NCBI GenBank assembly: GCA_949482135.1
Contig: CASYFC010000012.1
Span: 1 to 60,450 of the forward strand
Direction: 5' to 3'
DNA: 60,450 bases
DNA from: an uncultured Clostridia bacterium
GTDB taxonomy: Bacteria > Bacillota > Clostridia > TANB77 > CAG-508
Shown here: piece by piece, positions 28,083 to 38,847 of the stretch
Numbering within the stretch: position 1 is the first letter of the stretch
How the letters are laid out: each line of letters opens with the position of its first letter
Position numbers and translations under genes: made by a program
The notes under the pieces: generated by a model
Databases searched by the model: none
The model's input: the letters and a program-made list of their open reading frames with translations, nothing else
What the model was told of the DNA's origin: nothing

Positions 28083-28793
28083 ATGGAAGAAAATAAAAAT
28101 ATGCCAAGGCATATTGCAATTATTATGGACGGTAACAGAAGATGGGCTAAAAGTAAAATGTTACCAGTTAAATTAGGTCATAAACAAGGAGCTGAAACTT
28201 TAAAAAAAGTTGTTAGACATGCAAATAAGATTGGATTAGAATATATTACTGTATATGCATTTTCAACTGAAAATTGGAAAAGAAGCGAAGAAGAGGTAAG
28301 TGCCTTAATGAACTTGCTGGAATCATATTTAGATGATTTTGCAAAAGAAGCAGATACGGAAAATATTGTAATAAGAGTATTAGGAGATTTAACAGCATTA
28401 TCTGAAACTTTACAGGAAAGTATAAAAAGAACAATAGAAAGAACAAAAAATAATACAGGAACTATTTTTAATATTGCATTAAATTATGGAGGAAGAAATG
28501 AAATAGTGAATGCAGTACGTAATATTTCAAAAGAAGTTTTAGAAGGAAAATTAATTATTGAAGAAATTAATGAAGAAACTTTTACAAAATACTTATATAC
28601 TAAAAATGCTCCAGATCCAGATCTTCTAATTAGAACTAGCGGTGAATTAAGATTAAGCGGTTTTTTACCTTGGCAAACAGTATATTCTGAATTTATATTT
28701 TTAGAAAAATTGTGGCCAGATTTTACACCAGAAGATTTAGATGAAGCTATAAAAATATTTCAAAAGAGAAATAGAAAATTCGGTGCAAAATAA
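28083..28793 (+). CDS. uppS: undecaprenyl diphosphate synthase
   Basis: Cis-prenyltransferase that makes the C55 lipid carrier for peptidoglycan. It has 236 residues. PRHIAIIMDGNRRWAK carries the catalytic aspartate (Asp16), TVYAFSTENWKRS and NYGGRNEIV are conserved, and the substrate arginines lie in PDLLIRTSGELRLSGFLPWQ. AGGAAGG precedes the start. It supplies the lipid used by uppP and the cell-wall genes elsewhere in the window. Confidence 0.98.
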   Translation: MEENKNMPRHIAIIMDGNRRWAKSKMLPVKLGHKQGAETLKKVVRHANKIGLEYITVYAFSTENWKRSEEEVSALMNLLESYLDDFAKEADTENIVIRVLGDLTALSETLQESIKRTIERTKNNTGTIFNIALNYGGRNEIVNAVRNISKEVLEGKLIIEEINEETFTKYLYTKNAPDPDLLIRTSGELRLSGFLPWQTVYSEFIFLEKLWPDFTPEDLDEAIKIFQKRNRKFGAK

Positions 28794-28821
28794 TAAATTA
28801 AAGAAAAAAGGATAAATAGAT

Positions 28822-29646
28822 ATGGATATGAAAAGAATTTTAACTGCAGCTATAGGATTTCCATTAGTAATGATTTTATTAATATTTGGTAACAAATATA
28901 TCATAGATGTTATTATTGCAATTATGGCAATTATTGCAATGTATGAATATGCTAAATGTGCTACAAATAAAAATATAAAGGTTGTATCTTGGATTTCGTA
29001 TTTGTCACTTGCTAGTATATCTATAATTCATTATGAGCCTATTGAGCAATTTGGATTAGCTAATGGCATATTTGTAGGATTACCTATACTATTATTAGTT
29101 TTATTTTTACATGTAATAATATCAGATATGAAAATTACATTAAAAGATGTTACTTTTACTTTAATAGGAATATTGTATTTGTTTATTTTCTTAGTTTTCT
29201 TACCATTGTTGTTTGGTATGGATGGTGATATTTCAGGAAAGTATCTGATTTGGTATGTATTATTTTCTGCATGGGGAACTGATGTATTTGCATATGTATT
29301 TGGTAAAAGAATAGGAAAAACAAAGTTTAGTAAAGTAAGTCCAAATAAATCAATTGAAGGATGTGTTGCTGGAACATTAGGAGCTATTGTTTCTTGTTTG
29401 ATATATACATTTGCATTAAATACTATATGTGGATTTGGAATATCATATTTACTTATAGGAATAATTTCTTTAATATTAAGTATTATAGGTCAAATTGGAG
29501 ATTTCTCAGCATCGGTTATAAAAAGATATTTTGAAGTAAAAGATTTTAGCAATCTGTTTCCAGGACATGGAGGAATGATTGATAGAATAGATAGTGTAAT
29601 GTTTATTGCACCATTTGCATACATATTATTCTTAATGTTTTTATAG
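28822..29646 (+). CDS. cdsA: phosphatidate cytidylyltransferase
   Basis: Makes CDP-diacylglycerol from phosphatidic acid and CTP in the membrane. The 274-residue protein has about eight hydrophobic segments, and the C-terminal signature is clear: SVIKRYFEVKDFSNLFPGHGG followed by MIDRIDS. It sits between uppS and rseP. In most Firmicutes dxr follows cdsA; here rseP follows directly, 14 bases away. Confidence 0.97.
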   Translation: MDMKRILTAAIGFPLVMILLIFGNKYIIDVIIAIMAIIAMYEYAKCATNKNIKVVSWISYLSLASISIIHYEPIEQFGLANGIFVGLPILLLVLFLHVIISDMKITLKDVTFTLIGILYLFIFLVFLPLLFGMDGDISGKYLIWYVLFSAWGTDVFAYVFGKRIGKTKFSKVSPNKSIEGCVAGTLGAIVSCLIYTFALNTICGFGISYLLIGIISLILSIIGQIGDFSASVIKRYFEVKDFSNLFPGHGGMIDRIDSVMFIAPFAYILFLMFL

Positions 29647-29660
29647 GAGGAACATAAATT

Positions 29661-30671
29661 TTGAGTATTATAATAAATGCATTAAAAATAATGTTTTTAC
29701 TAGGATTTTTGATTTTTATTCATGAAGGAGGTCACTTTCTAGCTGCTCGATTATCTAAAGTTAAGGTTGAAGAATTTTCAATAGGATTCGGACCAAAAAT
29801 TTTAAAAAAGAAGGGAAAAGAAACTGAATATTCACTTTCTCTTTTTCCATTTGGTGGATATGTAAGAATGACTGGAGAAAATGAAAGATCAGAAGATCCA
29901 AATTCATTTAATAATGCAAAAATACAAAATAGAATTTTTATAGTAGCTGCAGGAGCAATTGTAAACATTGTTTTTGGGATTATTGTATATTTTATTTTAT
30001 CTATGTCATCTGGATATAATATCTCTACAACAGTTTCTAAAATATTGCCTGAAGCAGAACAAAATATATCTTCAGTACAAATTGGAGATAAAATTTTAAA
30101 AATAGATGATATCAATATTAGATTAAAATCTGATATTACAAAAGCTTTAGAAAACTATATACCAGGAAATGAAATAACGATTTTGCTTGAAAGAAATGGA
30201 GAAGAAATCTCTGTTAAAGCTAAACCTACTGAATATCAAGAGAACTTTTATATTTTAGGAGTAGAAGTGGCATTGATTCAAGGAGGTTTCCAAGAAAAGA
30301 TATACTATTCTTTTTGGGAAACAATTGATTTTGTTTCTTCAATTGGAGATAGCTTAGTAATGTTATTTACTGGAAATATAGGAATCAAGCAGATGACAGG
30401 ACCAGTAGGAATTTCTGAAATAGTAGTAAAGTCTGAGGGTATATATAATTTTGTATATTTACTATGTTTGGTTTCACTTTCATTAGGAGTTACAAATCTT
30501 TTGCCAATTCCAGCTTTAGATGGTGGAAGATTAGTTTTACTTATTATAGAAGGGATTCGTGGTAAAGCACTAAAAGAAGAAATAGAATTAGGAATACAAT
30601 CAGTTGGTTTTACATTATTAATTTTATTTGCTCTATACGTGACATATAATGATATATTAAGAATTTTTTAG
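29661..30671 (+). CDS. rseP: RIP metalloprotease RseP/RasP
   Basis: Site-2-type membrane zinc protease that cleaves anti-sigma factors, signal peptide remnants and, in Bacillus, FtsL. The TTG start at 29661 is supported by AGGAGG ten bases upstream. HEGGH at residues 21-25 provides the zinc ligands, and the third ligand lies in NLLPIPALDGGRL near the C-terminus. A PDZ domain occupies about residues 120-195. The 336-residue length is slightly short but complete, with a single PDZ. Confidence 0.96.
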   Translation: MSIIINALKIMFLLGFLIFIHEGGHFLAARLSKVKVEEFSIGFGPKILKKKGKETEYSLSLFPFGGYVRMTGENERSEDPNSFNNAKIQNRIFIVAAGAIVNIVFGIIVYFILSMSSGYNISTTVSKILPEAEQNISSVQIGDKILKIDDINIRLKSDITKALENYIPGNEITILLERNGEEISVKAKPTEYQENFYILGVEVALIQGGFQEKIYYSFWETIDFVSSIGDSLVMLFTGNIGIKQMTGPVGISEIVVKSEGIYNFVYLLCLVSLSLGVTNLLPIPALDGGRLVLLIIEGIRGKALKEEIELGIQSVGFTLLILFALYVTYNDILRIF

Positions 30672-30697
30672 ATATAGTTCTAGGAGGAAAATAAAAA

Positions 30698-31276
30698 ATG
30701 AGATGTAGAATTTGTGGAGCAAAATTAGCAAAAGAAAATGCAGATATATGCATAAATTGCTATAAAGAATATCAAGAAGAAGAAGAATTAAAAAAAGATG
30801 TTAATGAGAGATTAGTTGTTAAGAGAAGATATAAAATTACTTATGTTTTATTACAATGGTTGGAGGCAATTACAATTCTTATTATATCTACCCTAGGACT
30901 TGTTGCAGTTGGGAAACCAATGGAAGCTATTTTATGTGCAGTCTTTTCTGTTTTGATAGTAGTTGTTATTTTAGCTATCAGTAAAAGAATTGCTAGAGGT
31001 ACAAAAGCTGTTTTTTATGAAACTAAGGTAGTTTATACTGTAAAAAATTGGTTATATAATAATGAAAAGATTATAAAATACACAGATATTAAAGACATAA
31101 CTGTTTTTCAAACATTTAGACAAAAGAAAATGAATTTTGGAGATATATGTTTTTATGTAAAAAGCAATATTCCAGGAGTAGCATTTTTCAATGGTTTTCA
31201 AATTAAAGATGTTGAGAATGTTGCTGAAACTTTACAAAGTATAACAGAAATAATTGGAATAACAGAAAATAAATAA
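30698..31276 (+). CDS. zinc-ribbon membrane protein with PH-like domain
   Basis: A 192-residue protein of unknown function. The N-terminus is a four-cysteine zinc ribbon (CRICGAKLAKENADICINC), followed by two hydrophobic helices at about 50-70 and 75-95, then a soluble domain (TKVVYTVKNWLYNNEKIIKY to FQIKDVENVAETLQSI) that resembles bacterial PH (DUF304) domains. AGGAGG precedes it. It occupies the place where ispG usually lies in the rseP-polC interval. Role unknown, perhaps in the envelope. Confidence 0.75.
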   Translation: MRCRICGAKLAKENADICINCYKEYQEEEELKKDVNERLVVKRRYKITYVLLQWLEAITILIISTLGLVAVGKPMEAILCAVFSVLIVVVILAISKRIARGTKAVFYETKVVYTVKNWLYNNEKIIKYTDIKDITVFQTFRQKKMNFGDICFYVKSNIPGVAFFNGFQIKDVENVAETLQSITEIIGITENK

Positions 31277-31287
31277 AAGAGGCAAAG

Positions 31288-34200
31288 ATGCAAAAATATA
31301 TAAAAGAAGTATTTGGTGACTATAATGAAAATAATAATTTAATAAATGCACTAATAGAAAATATTAATTTATATAAAAAAACTAATAAATTACAAATAAA
31401 AGTAGCGTCAAAAAATGAGATAAAATTACATGAAATGGAACACTTTGAAGAGTATTTAATAAAAACCTTTAAAGTTAATAAAGCTTCTATAGATATTAAT
31501 TATGGAGACTTAGATATTGAACCTAATTTAGAATCTGATTGGGGAAATATTATTAAGTATATTGGAAAAAAAGAGCCAATGAGTAAAGCTATTTTAACTA
31601 ATAGTAAAGTAGAAGTAGAAGATACAAAAGTAAATGTAAATTTAGCCATGAAAGGTGCTGCTTTTTTGGTATCTCAAAAATTTGATAAAGGATTAGAACA
31701 TTTATTAGGAAATTTATATAATAAACAATATTCTGTTGAATTTTCCGAAAATATTTCAGAAGATTTTGAAAGAGAATTAGAAGAAAGAAGAAAACAAGAA
31801 GAAAAAGAAGCTTTAATGGAACTTGAAAGACAAGCTAAAATAGAAATTGAGCAAGCAAAGGAAAGAAAGAAAATTGAAGCTGAGCAAGAAAAACAAAGAA
31901 AGCTTGAAGAAGAAGAAAAAATAAAAGAAGATTTAAGAAAACAAAACCCAGAACTTGCAGCAAAAATTGAAGCTCATCAAAATAAGTCTCCTGAAGTTAA
32001 AGATGAAGAATCACCTTTAATTTTAGGAAGAAGTTTGACTATTAGAACAGAACTTGTAAAAATTGAAAATATTCCAATGCTTGATGATACAGATATGAGA
32101 GTTTGTGTAGATGGAGAAGTTTTACCAGGTTCTTTAGATTCAAGAGATATAAAAGATGAAAAAACAATATTAATGTTCAACTTATTTGATGGAACAAGTA
32201 CAATTGGATGTAAAGCTTTTTTACCTACTGAAAAGGCAAAAGAGGTTAAAGGAAGAATATCAAAAGCAAAAGGATTAAGACTAGAGGGCCCAGCCAGGTA
32301 TAGTACATATTCAAAAGAAGTTGAGATAATGGCAAATACTATAATAGAATCAACAGGCTTTAAAAAAGAAAAGAGAACCGATGATGCAGAAGAAAAGAGA
32401 GTAGAACTTCATATGCATACTCAAATGAGCCAAATGGATGCAATTACTCCATGCGCAGATTTAATAAAAAGAGCAATTAGTTGGGGCTGGAAATCAATTG
32501 CAATTACAGATCATGGTGTTGTTCAAAGTTTTCCTGATGCGCATAAACTTTTAGAAAAAACAGGAGATGATATAAAAGTTATATATGGTGTTGAAGCATA
32601 TTTCTGTCCTGATAAAGATCCATGTGTATCAAATTCAAAAGGTCAAGATATAGATACAGAATATTGTGTGTTTGATTTAGAAACAACTGGTATTTCCCAC
32701 ATTACAGAAAAGATTACTGAAATTGGTATTATAAAAATAAAAAATGGTGAAATAATAGATACTTTTGAAACATTTGTAAATCCAGAAAAACCAATACCAG
32801 AAGAAGTTGTGAATGTTACACATATTACAGATGATATGGTAAAAGATAGTCCAACAATTGATAAGATAATGCCAAAAGTATTAGAATTTATGGGAAATTC
32901 TGTTTTAGTTGCTCATAATGCTGATTTTGATATTGGGTATATGAAATACAATTGTGAACAATTAGGTTTGCCATTTAATAATACTCATATAGATACACTT
33001 CGTTTAGCAAAAGCAATATTTCCAGAATTTTCAAGATATAAGTTAGGATTTATAGCTGATAAGTTAGGAATAAAAGTAGATGTGGCGCACCGTGCATTAG
33101 ATGATGTTAAAACTTTAGTTGCTGTATTTAAAGAAATGATTGAAAGAGCAAAAGATAGAAATGCAAAAACCATAGATGATTTTGATAATGTATTTGAAAC
33201 AGATTTTAGAAAGCTTCCAAGTTATCATATGATAATACTTGCTCAAAATTATGTAGGGCTAAAAAATCTTTATAAATTAGTTTCATATTCTCATTTAGAT
33301 TATTTTTATAAAAAACCTAGAATATTAAAATCAATGCTTAATCAATATAGAGAAGGATTAATATTAGGCAGTGCTTGTGAGGCTGGTGAATTATATAAAG
33401 CAATTATTGCAGGTAAAACAGAAGAAGATATTGAAGAAATTGCGAAATACTATGATTATCTTGAAATCCAACCATTAGCTAATAATGAATATATGATTAG
33501 AGAAGGATTAGTTGAAAGTTGGGATACACTAAAAGAATTTAATAAAAAAATAGTTGCACTTGGTGAAAAATTACACAAACCTGTAGTTGCAACTTGTGAT
33601 GTTCATTTTATGGATCCTCAAGATGAAATTTATAGAAGAATATTGCAAGCAGGTCAAAAATATGATGATGCTGATAATCAAGCTCCATTATATTTAAGAA
33701 CTACAAATGAAATGCTTAAAGAGTTTGAATATTTAGGAGAAGAAAAAGCATATGAAGTTGTAGTAACAAATACCAATAAAGTGGCTGATATGTGTGAAAA
33801 AATAAAACCAATTTCTCCTGAAAAATGTCCTCCACATATTCCAGGATGTGAAGAAGATATTAAAAATATAGCATATCAAAAAGCACATGAATTGTATGGT
33901 GATCCTTTACCAGAAATTGTACAAACAAGACTTGATAAAGAATTAAATTCTATAATAAGTAATGGTTATTCTGTAATGTATATTATTGCTCAAAAATTAG
34001 TTTGGAAATCAAATGAAGATGGGTATATAGTAGGTTCAAGAGGATCTGTTGGTTCATCACTTGTAGCATTTATGACAGGTATAACAGAAGTAAATTCTCT
34101 TCAACCACATTATAGATGTCCAAAATGTAAATATTCAGATTTTACTGATTATGGAATTGGAAATGGATTTGATCTTCCAGATAAAGTTTGCCCAAAATGT

Positions 34201-35713
34201 GGTGAAAAACTAGCTAAAGATGGTATGGATATACCTTTTGAGACATTTTTGGGATTTAATCGGAGATAAAGAACCAGATATAGACTTAAATTTCTCAGGA
34301 GAATATCAAGCAAAAGCTCATAAATATACAGAAGTAATTTTCGGAAAAGGAACAACATTTAAAGCAGGAACTGTTGGTACAGTTGCAGATAAAACAGCAT
34401 TTGGATATGCTAAAAACTATTTTGAAGAAAGAAACATAATAAAACCAAATGCAGAAGTTGCAAGAGTATCTAGTGGATGTGTAGGTATAAAAAGAACTAC
34501 AGGACAGCATCCAGGTGGAATTATAGTTGTTCCAAAAGGAAGAGAAATATTTGAATTTACGCCAGTACAGCATCCAGCTGATGATTCTGGTTCAGATATA
34601 GTAACAACACATTTTGATTACCACTCTATAGATGGAAATCTTTTAAAATTAGATATTCTGGGTCATGACGATCCAACAGTAATTCGTATGTTACAAGATT
34701 TAACAGGAAGGGCGCCAACAGATATTCCTTTAGATGATAAAGAAACAATGTCAATATTTAATTCAACAACAGCTTTAGGTGTTACACCAGAGCAGATAAA
34801 CTCAGAAGTTGGAACATTTGGAATACCAGAATATGGTACAAAATTTGCTCGAGGCATGCTTGTAGATACACATCCAACAACTTTTGATGAACTTATTCGT
34901 TTATCAGGATTATCACATGGTACAGATGTATGGCTAGGAAATGCACAAAGTTTGATTGAAGAAGGGATTGTAACCCTAAAAGAAGCTATTTGTTGTAGAG
35001 ATGATATAATGGTATATCTAATGAAAAAAGGCTTGCCACCCGATAAAGCATTTAAAATAATGGAAACAGTTCGTAAAGGAAAAGCTTTAAAAGATCCAGA
35101 AAAGTGGGAAGGCTTTAAACAAATAATGAAAGAATATGATATTCCAGATTGGTATGTAAAATCTTGTGAAAAGATCAAGTATATGTTTCCTAAAGCCCAT
35201 GCTGCTGCATATGTAACAAATGCTTTTAGAATTGCTTGGTTTAAAGTACATATTCCACTTGCATATTATGCTGCATATTTTACAATAAGAGCAAAAGCTT
35301 TTGATGCTGAATTTATGATAAATGGAAAAGCGAAAGTAGAAGCAAAAATGCAAGAGATAACTTCACTTGGAAATTTAGCAACTCCAAAAGACAAGGAAAT
35401 GTATGATGATTTGGAATTAGTACATGAAATGTATGAAAGAGGATTTGAATTTTTACCAGTAGACTTATATAAATCACATTCAACTAAATTTCAAATTGAA
35501 GATGGAAAATTGCGTCCACCCTTAAATTCTATAGCAGGTCTTGGAACTGTTGCTGCTGAAAGTATTTATCAAGCTAGACTTGAAGAACCATTTGAATGTA
35601 TTGAAGACATGCAAGCACGTTCAAAAATTGGAAAATCTATAACAGAATTATTAGAAAAATTTGGATGCTTGAAAGGAATGACAAAATCAAATCAAATGAG
35701 TTTGTTTGTATAA
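31288..35713 (+). CDS. polC: DNA polymerase III PolC, decoded with a +1 frameshift at CGG
   Basis: Essential replicative polymerase of low-GC Gram-positives. Zero-frame translation from 31288 gives 991 residues, then CGG AGA and a stop. Skipping the C at 34261 reads GGA GAT AAA and gives the family motif [16 protein letters not shown], and the frame continues to 35713; the full product is 1474 residues, normal for PolC. Domains in order: N-terminal domain and charged coiled coil (about 155-230), OB fold, PHP domain (HMHTQMS near 375) interrupted by the DEDD exonuclease (FDLETTG near 462), zinc cluster beginning at Cys944 (CPKCKYSDF, then CPKCGEKL), and the polymerase core. The catalytic aspartates of DIDLNF (997, 999) lie just after the shift. 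Without the shift no active polymerase is made, so the site must be decoded efficiently. Confidence 0.93.
34261..34264 (+). other. CGGA +1 frameshift site 2 (polC)
   Basis: Zero-frame context AAT CGG AGA TAA: the stop comes one codon after CGG. Skipping the C at 34261 reads AAT GGA GAT AAA, Asn-Gly-Asp-Lys, the conserved lead into the catalytic aspartates. This is the tightest of the five sites because the unshifted frame has only three codons of room. Confidence 0.88.
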
Positions 35714-35799
35714 AGTGATATTTTTATATCATTATTTACAAGAGTTCTTATATATTACTTAATGCATTAAAAGATTGAAATAAAGATTGGAGAAAGTAA

Positions 35800-36117
35800 A
35801 TGGAATTTTTTTTAGAAATTATAAAAGTTAATATAAAATATATTTTAATATATTTATTATGTATAAATATTATTGGATTTTTAGCTATGGGAATTGATAA
35901 ATTCAAAGCCCAAAAAGGATGGTGGAGAATACCAGAAGCAACATTAATGACTATGTGCCTTTTAGGAGGTGGAATTGGTACAATATCTGGAATGTATACA
36001 TTTAGACATAAAACTAAAAAAATGAAATTTACAGTTGGAATGCCAACAATATTAATTACAGAAATTGTACTCATAATTTATGTAATAATAAAATATAGAG
36101 TATTGATTTTTGGTTAA
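35800..36117 (+). CDS. DUF1294 family membrane protein
   Basis: A 105-residue protein with three hydrophobic segments. AMGIDKFKAQKGWWRIPEATL followed by LLGGGIGTISGMYTFRHKTKK is the signature of the DUF1294 (YsdA-like) family. The function of the family is unknown. The start follows TTGGAG. It may be cotranscribed with polC, 86 bases upstream, where only a weak AT hairpin intervenes. Confidence 0.88.
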   Translation: MEFFLEIIKVNIKYILIYLLCINIIGFLAMGIDKFKAQKGWWRIPEATLMTMCLLGGGIGTISGMYTFRHKTKKMKFTVGMPTILITEIVLIIYVIIKYRVLIFG

Positions 36118-36128
36118 ATAAAAATGGA

Positions 36129-36163
36129 AAATTAGCCTACTTTTTTAGTAGGCTAATTTTTAT
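36129..36163 (+). terminator. terminator after the DUF1294 gene
   Basis: AAATTAGCCTAC and GTAGGCTAATTT pair perfectly around a seven-base loop and are followed by TTAT. Confidence 0.88.
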
Positions 36164-36164
36164 A

Positions 36165-36196
36165 GGAAAAACGGAGTTTCAAATTCTGAAACTCCG
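36165..36196 (-). terminator. terminator of the minus-strand gene
   Basis: CGGAGTTTCA and TGAAACTCCG form a 10-bp stem; on the minus strand it is followed by TTTTTCC. It resembles, in its CGGAG stem base, the terminator next to the other foreign-looking minus-strand gene at 23.7 kb. Confidence 0.85.
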
Positions 36197-36234
36197 CTAA
36201 AATCAAAAAGACATTGGTGAAAAAATACAACTTA

Positions 36235-37173
36235 TTACTGAACGATTTTATTTATAATTCTGTGTTTAATTTTCTTCATACTGTCCTTTAAGTGGAAAAT
36301 AACAATATCTATCTCCTCGTCAGTGGCAGGATGCGCCAAATCTTCATGGTAAGTCTCCCATGCCAATCCAGTTTTCAGGCTGATACGGAAGTCCAAATCG
36401 TCAGGATGATGGTAGTAGCCATGTTCTGCTCTGTCAGAGTAGTCAATATAGATGACCTCATCAATCGGTCGTTTATCTGTACCATTATTATAATAGTGAC
36501 TAATGTTTACAGATTTGTTTCGACGATTTCGCTGAAATAAAACCATACTTTGGTAACTCCAGCCTTCAGCATTTTTAATATATCTTGTATGTGCTGTATT
36601 AGCCGTAAGGTAGAGATATGAAGAAGCTTTACCCGAAAAATCAGGTGTGACTTTATCCAAGTACTCAATAGGATCCTTGAATCGGAGCTGAGAATCACAG
36701 AAGGGGTTTGCAAATTTACTGTAATCGGAAAGAACTTTGCGGAGCTCTTCCATTTTAGGAGTTTTAATCTCTGTGAAAGGAAGAGCTTCAGCAGATTTGA
36801 TATCCGATTCTGCCAGCAATTTTTGATAAGCTTTATTGGTAAGATCATCAACAAGTTCAGGAGTGTATTTTTTCTCCATAATGCTTGCCAGAGTGATTAT
36901 ACCTTTAATGCTGTGAATTTCACCCCACCAGTAATTGTTTCCATCACCAGGATGTGTAGCGCCGAATGTAGCCATAGCCTGATTCATTATTTCATCAGGA
37001 ACTTTTTGATCCCGCTGAACAATGTAATATGAACCAGAGTGTATGAAGGCAACTCCACATACTTCAAAACAAGGAACAGAAACAGGGTATCTTGATCCAC
37101 TTCTGTTTGGAAGACGGTTTGCACCGTAAGTTTCCATAGCTACAGTAAAGTCGTTGATTGTAATTCCACTCAT
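36235..37173 (-). CDS. protein of unknown function, probably acquired
   Basis: I do not recognise this 312-residue soluble protein. There is no signal peptide or membrane segment. It is rich in His and Tyr, with clusters such as HYYNNGTDKR and HGYYHHPDD, and an aspartate-rich C-terminal region. AGGAGG precedes the start on its strand. GC content and codon choice (CGT, CGA, CTG, TTC, GGA mixed) differ strongly from the neighbours, and it lies alone between two terminators, so it was probably transferred. Codon 54 (minus strand, 37014-37012) is CGG in frame, as Arg in VQRDQ. A +1 shift there would stop the protein nine codons later. Confidence 0.7.
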   Translation of the reverse strand: MSGITINDFTVAMETYGANRLPNRSGSRYPVSVPCFEVCGVAFIHSGSYYIVQRDQKVPDEIMNQAMATFGATHPGDGNNYWWGEIHSIKGIITLASIMEKKYTPELVDDLTNKAYQKLLAESDIKSAEALPFTEIKTPKMEELRKVLSDYSKFANPFCDSQLRFKDPIEYLDKVTPDFSGKASSYLYLTANTAHTRYIKNAEGWSYQSMVLFQRNRRNKSVNISHYYNNGTDKRPIDEVIYIDYSDRAEHGYYHHPDDLDFRISLKTGLAWETYHEDLAHPATDEEIDIVIFHLKDSMKKIKHRIINKIVQ

Positions 37174-37325
37174 AATGTTTACCTCCTAAGATGTAATAAT
37201 GTGATTTTTGGTTATATAACATATGCATTAATTATAACACGATATTATGTAAATTGCAATGTTTGGAGTAAAAAAGGAATTATATATCAAAGCTTTAAAA
37301 TATTGTTTATTTTTTTAATATTTTC

Positions 37326-37354
37326 TTGTTTAAAAAAAACCTATATGATATAAT
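37326..37354 (+). promoter_or_regulatory. promoter of the TPR gene
   Basis: TTGTTT at 37326-37331 and TATAAT at 37349-37354 with a 17-base spacer, 61 bases before the start codon. Confidence 0.65.
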
Positions 37355-37415
37355 CATTTTGATTTTACAAATAGAAAAAAACAAATTAAAAAGGATGTAG
37401 AAGGGAAACAATATT

Positions 37416-38756
37416 ATGTTAGAAAAAGTAGTATTTATGCTGCTTGCATTTTCCTTATTTATAATAATATTTTTTAAAATTATTAGAAAAAATGATGCTA
37501 ATTACATAATTGCCTTAGTAATAGAAGCTATAGGGATAACAGTAAGTTTTGTTGAAATTAAACTTAAAATTGGAGAAAATGTCTTTTGGGGAACTGTAAG
37601 ATATTTATTTTCAATATTAATGCCTCTTGCAATAATTATTATCGAAGCTAGAGGTATAAACTTTTCAGAACTATTAAGTATAGCTATTGCAAAATTTTTA
37701 TTTTTTATTGGAGATAAAAGAGCTGCTAAAGCAGTACTAATAAAACTTGTTACTAAATATCCTGAAAGTTATTTAGGGCATAAAATGCTTGCTGAATGTT
37801 ATGAACAAGAAGGTGGAATGAGAAAAGCTATAGACGAATATGTAACAGCAATAGATATAAAGAAGAATGATTATAAATCTTATTTTAAAATAGCAGAATT
37901 ATTAAAGGATTTAGGTAAAAAAGCAGAAGCGATTCAAATGTTAGAAACACTTTTAAAAACAAAACCAGATTGTTATGAAGCTTCATTACTTTTAGGTGAA
38001 ATGCTTTGTGAAGAAGAACGATTTAAAGAAGCAGCAAATGTATATCAAGATGCATTAAGGTACAAACCAAACGATTTTGAATTATATTATTGTTTAGGTA
38101 TTGTATATACTAGATTAAGTGATTTCCAAATGGCTAAAGAAATGTATGAGAGGGCAGCCTTAATAAATCATTTAATGTATAATGCTAACTATAATTTAGG
38201 ATTAATTGCATTTATTCAGGGAGACTATGATACAGCAGAAAATTATTTTGAAAAAAGTATATATGGAAATTTAGAAGCAAAATCTTATTATCAGCTTGCT
38301 AAAATATATATTTATAAAGGTGAAAAAGATAAAGCTATAAACTTTTTAAATAAAGCAATTGAATTAGATTCAAAACTGTTGAAAGTTGCAGTAAAAGATA
38401 AAACATTCAAAAAAATTAAAGAATTTATTACTGTTTCTGTAAATATGGAAGAACAAGAGGTAGAAGACAATGGAAAAGCTTTTTTTGATGAAGACGAAGA
38501 AAATCATTATTCATCAAAAAAGAAGTCTTTAGAAGAACAAGAAGAAAAAGCTAGAAATTATTTAGAAGAGGCCTTTGTTCTAATAGAGCAAATGAGTGAA
38601 AATACAAGTAAACAAAGGGTAGAAGAAAAAGTAGATTATTTATTTAATAAAGAAAAAATGAAAAAGCAAAGAGAACTTGAAGAAGAATTAGAGCTTTTAA
38701 AAAAGGAAAAGAAAAAGGAAAAAGAAGAACGCGAAAAAGAATTAGGAAATTCTTAG
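37416..38756 (+). CDS. membrane-anchored TPR protein
   Basis: A 446-residue protein with three N-terminal hydrophobic segments (residues 2-85) and then about six tetratricopeptide repeats between 110 and 330 (for example YLGHKMLAECYEQEGGMRKA and FELYYCLGIVYTRLSDFQMA). It ends in a long charged coiled coil. Such proteins are scaffolds for membrane complexes. It has its own promoter and a GAAGGG site. Partner unknown; the nearest genes serve sporulation (dpaA) and the cell wall (uppP). Confidence 0.85.
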   Translation: MLEKVVFMLLAFSLFIIIFFKIIRKNDANYIIALVIEAIGITVSFVEIKLKIGENVFWGTVRYLFSILMPLAIIIIEARGINFSELLSIAIAKFLFFIGDKRAAKAVLIKLVTKYPESYLGHKMLAECYEQEGGMRKAIDEYVTAIDIKKNDYKSYFKIAELLKDLGKKAEAIQMLETLLKTKPDCYEASLLLGEMLCEEERFKEAANVYQDALRYKPNDFELYYCLGIVYTRLSDFQMAKEMYERAALINHLMYNANYNLGLIAFIQGDYDTAENYFEKSIYGNLEAKSYYQLAKIYIYKGEKDKAINFLNKAIELDSKLLKVAVKDKTFKKIKEFITVSVNMEEQEVEDNGKAFFDEDEENHYSSKKKSLEEQEEKARNYLEEAFVLIEQMSENTSKQRVEEKVDYLFNKEKMKKQRELEEELELLKKEKKKEKEEREKELGNS

Positions 38757-38847
38757 ACTAAAGATAAACTAATTTTGGAATATTAATAAGAGATAATAAT
38801 ATTATTAATAATGCTTATATAGCAAATAAAATTATGGAGGAAATAAT

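Noticed and set aside
34220-34275. Split PolC as two separate subunits or an intein junction
   Set aside because: No extra sequence lies at the junction, no intein motifs are present, and the second part has no plausible own start in the middle of the palm domain.
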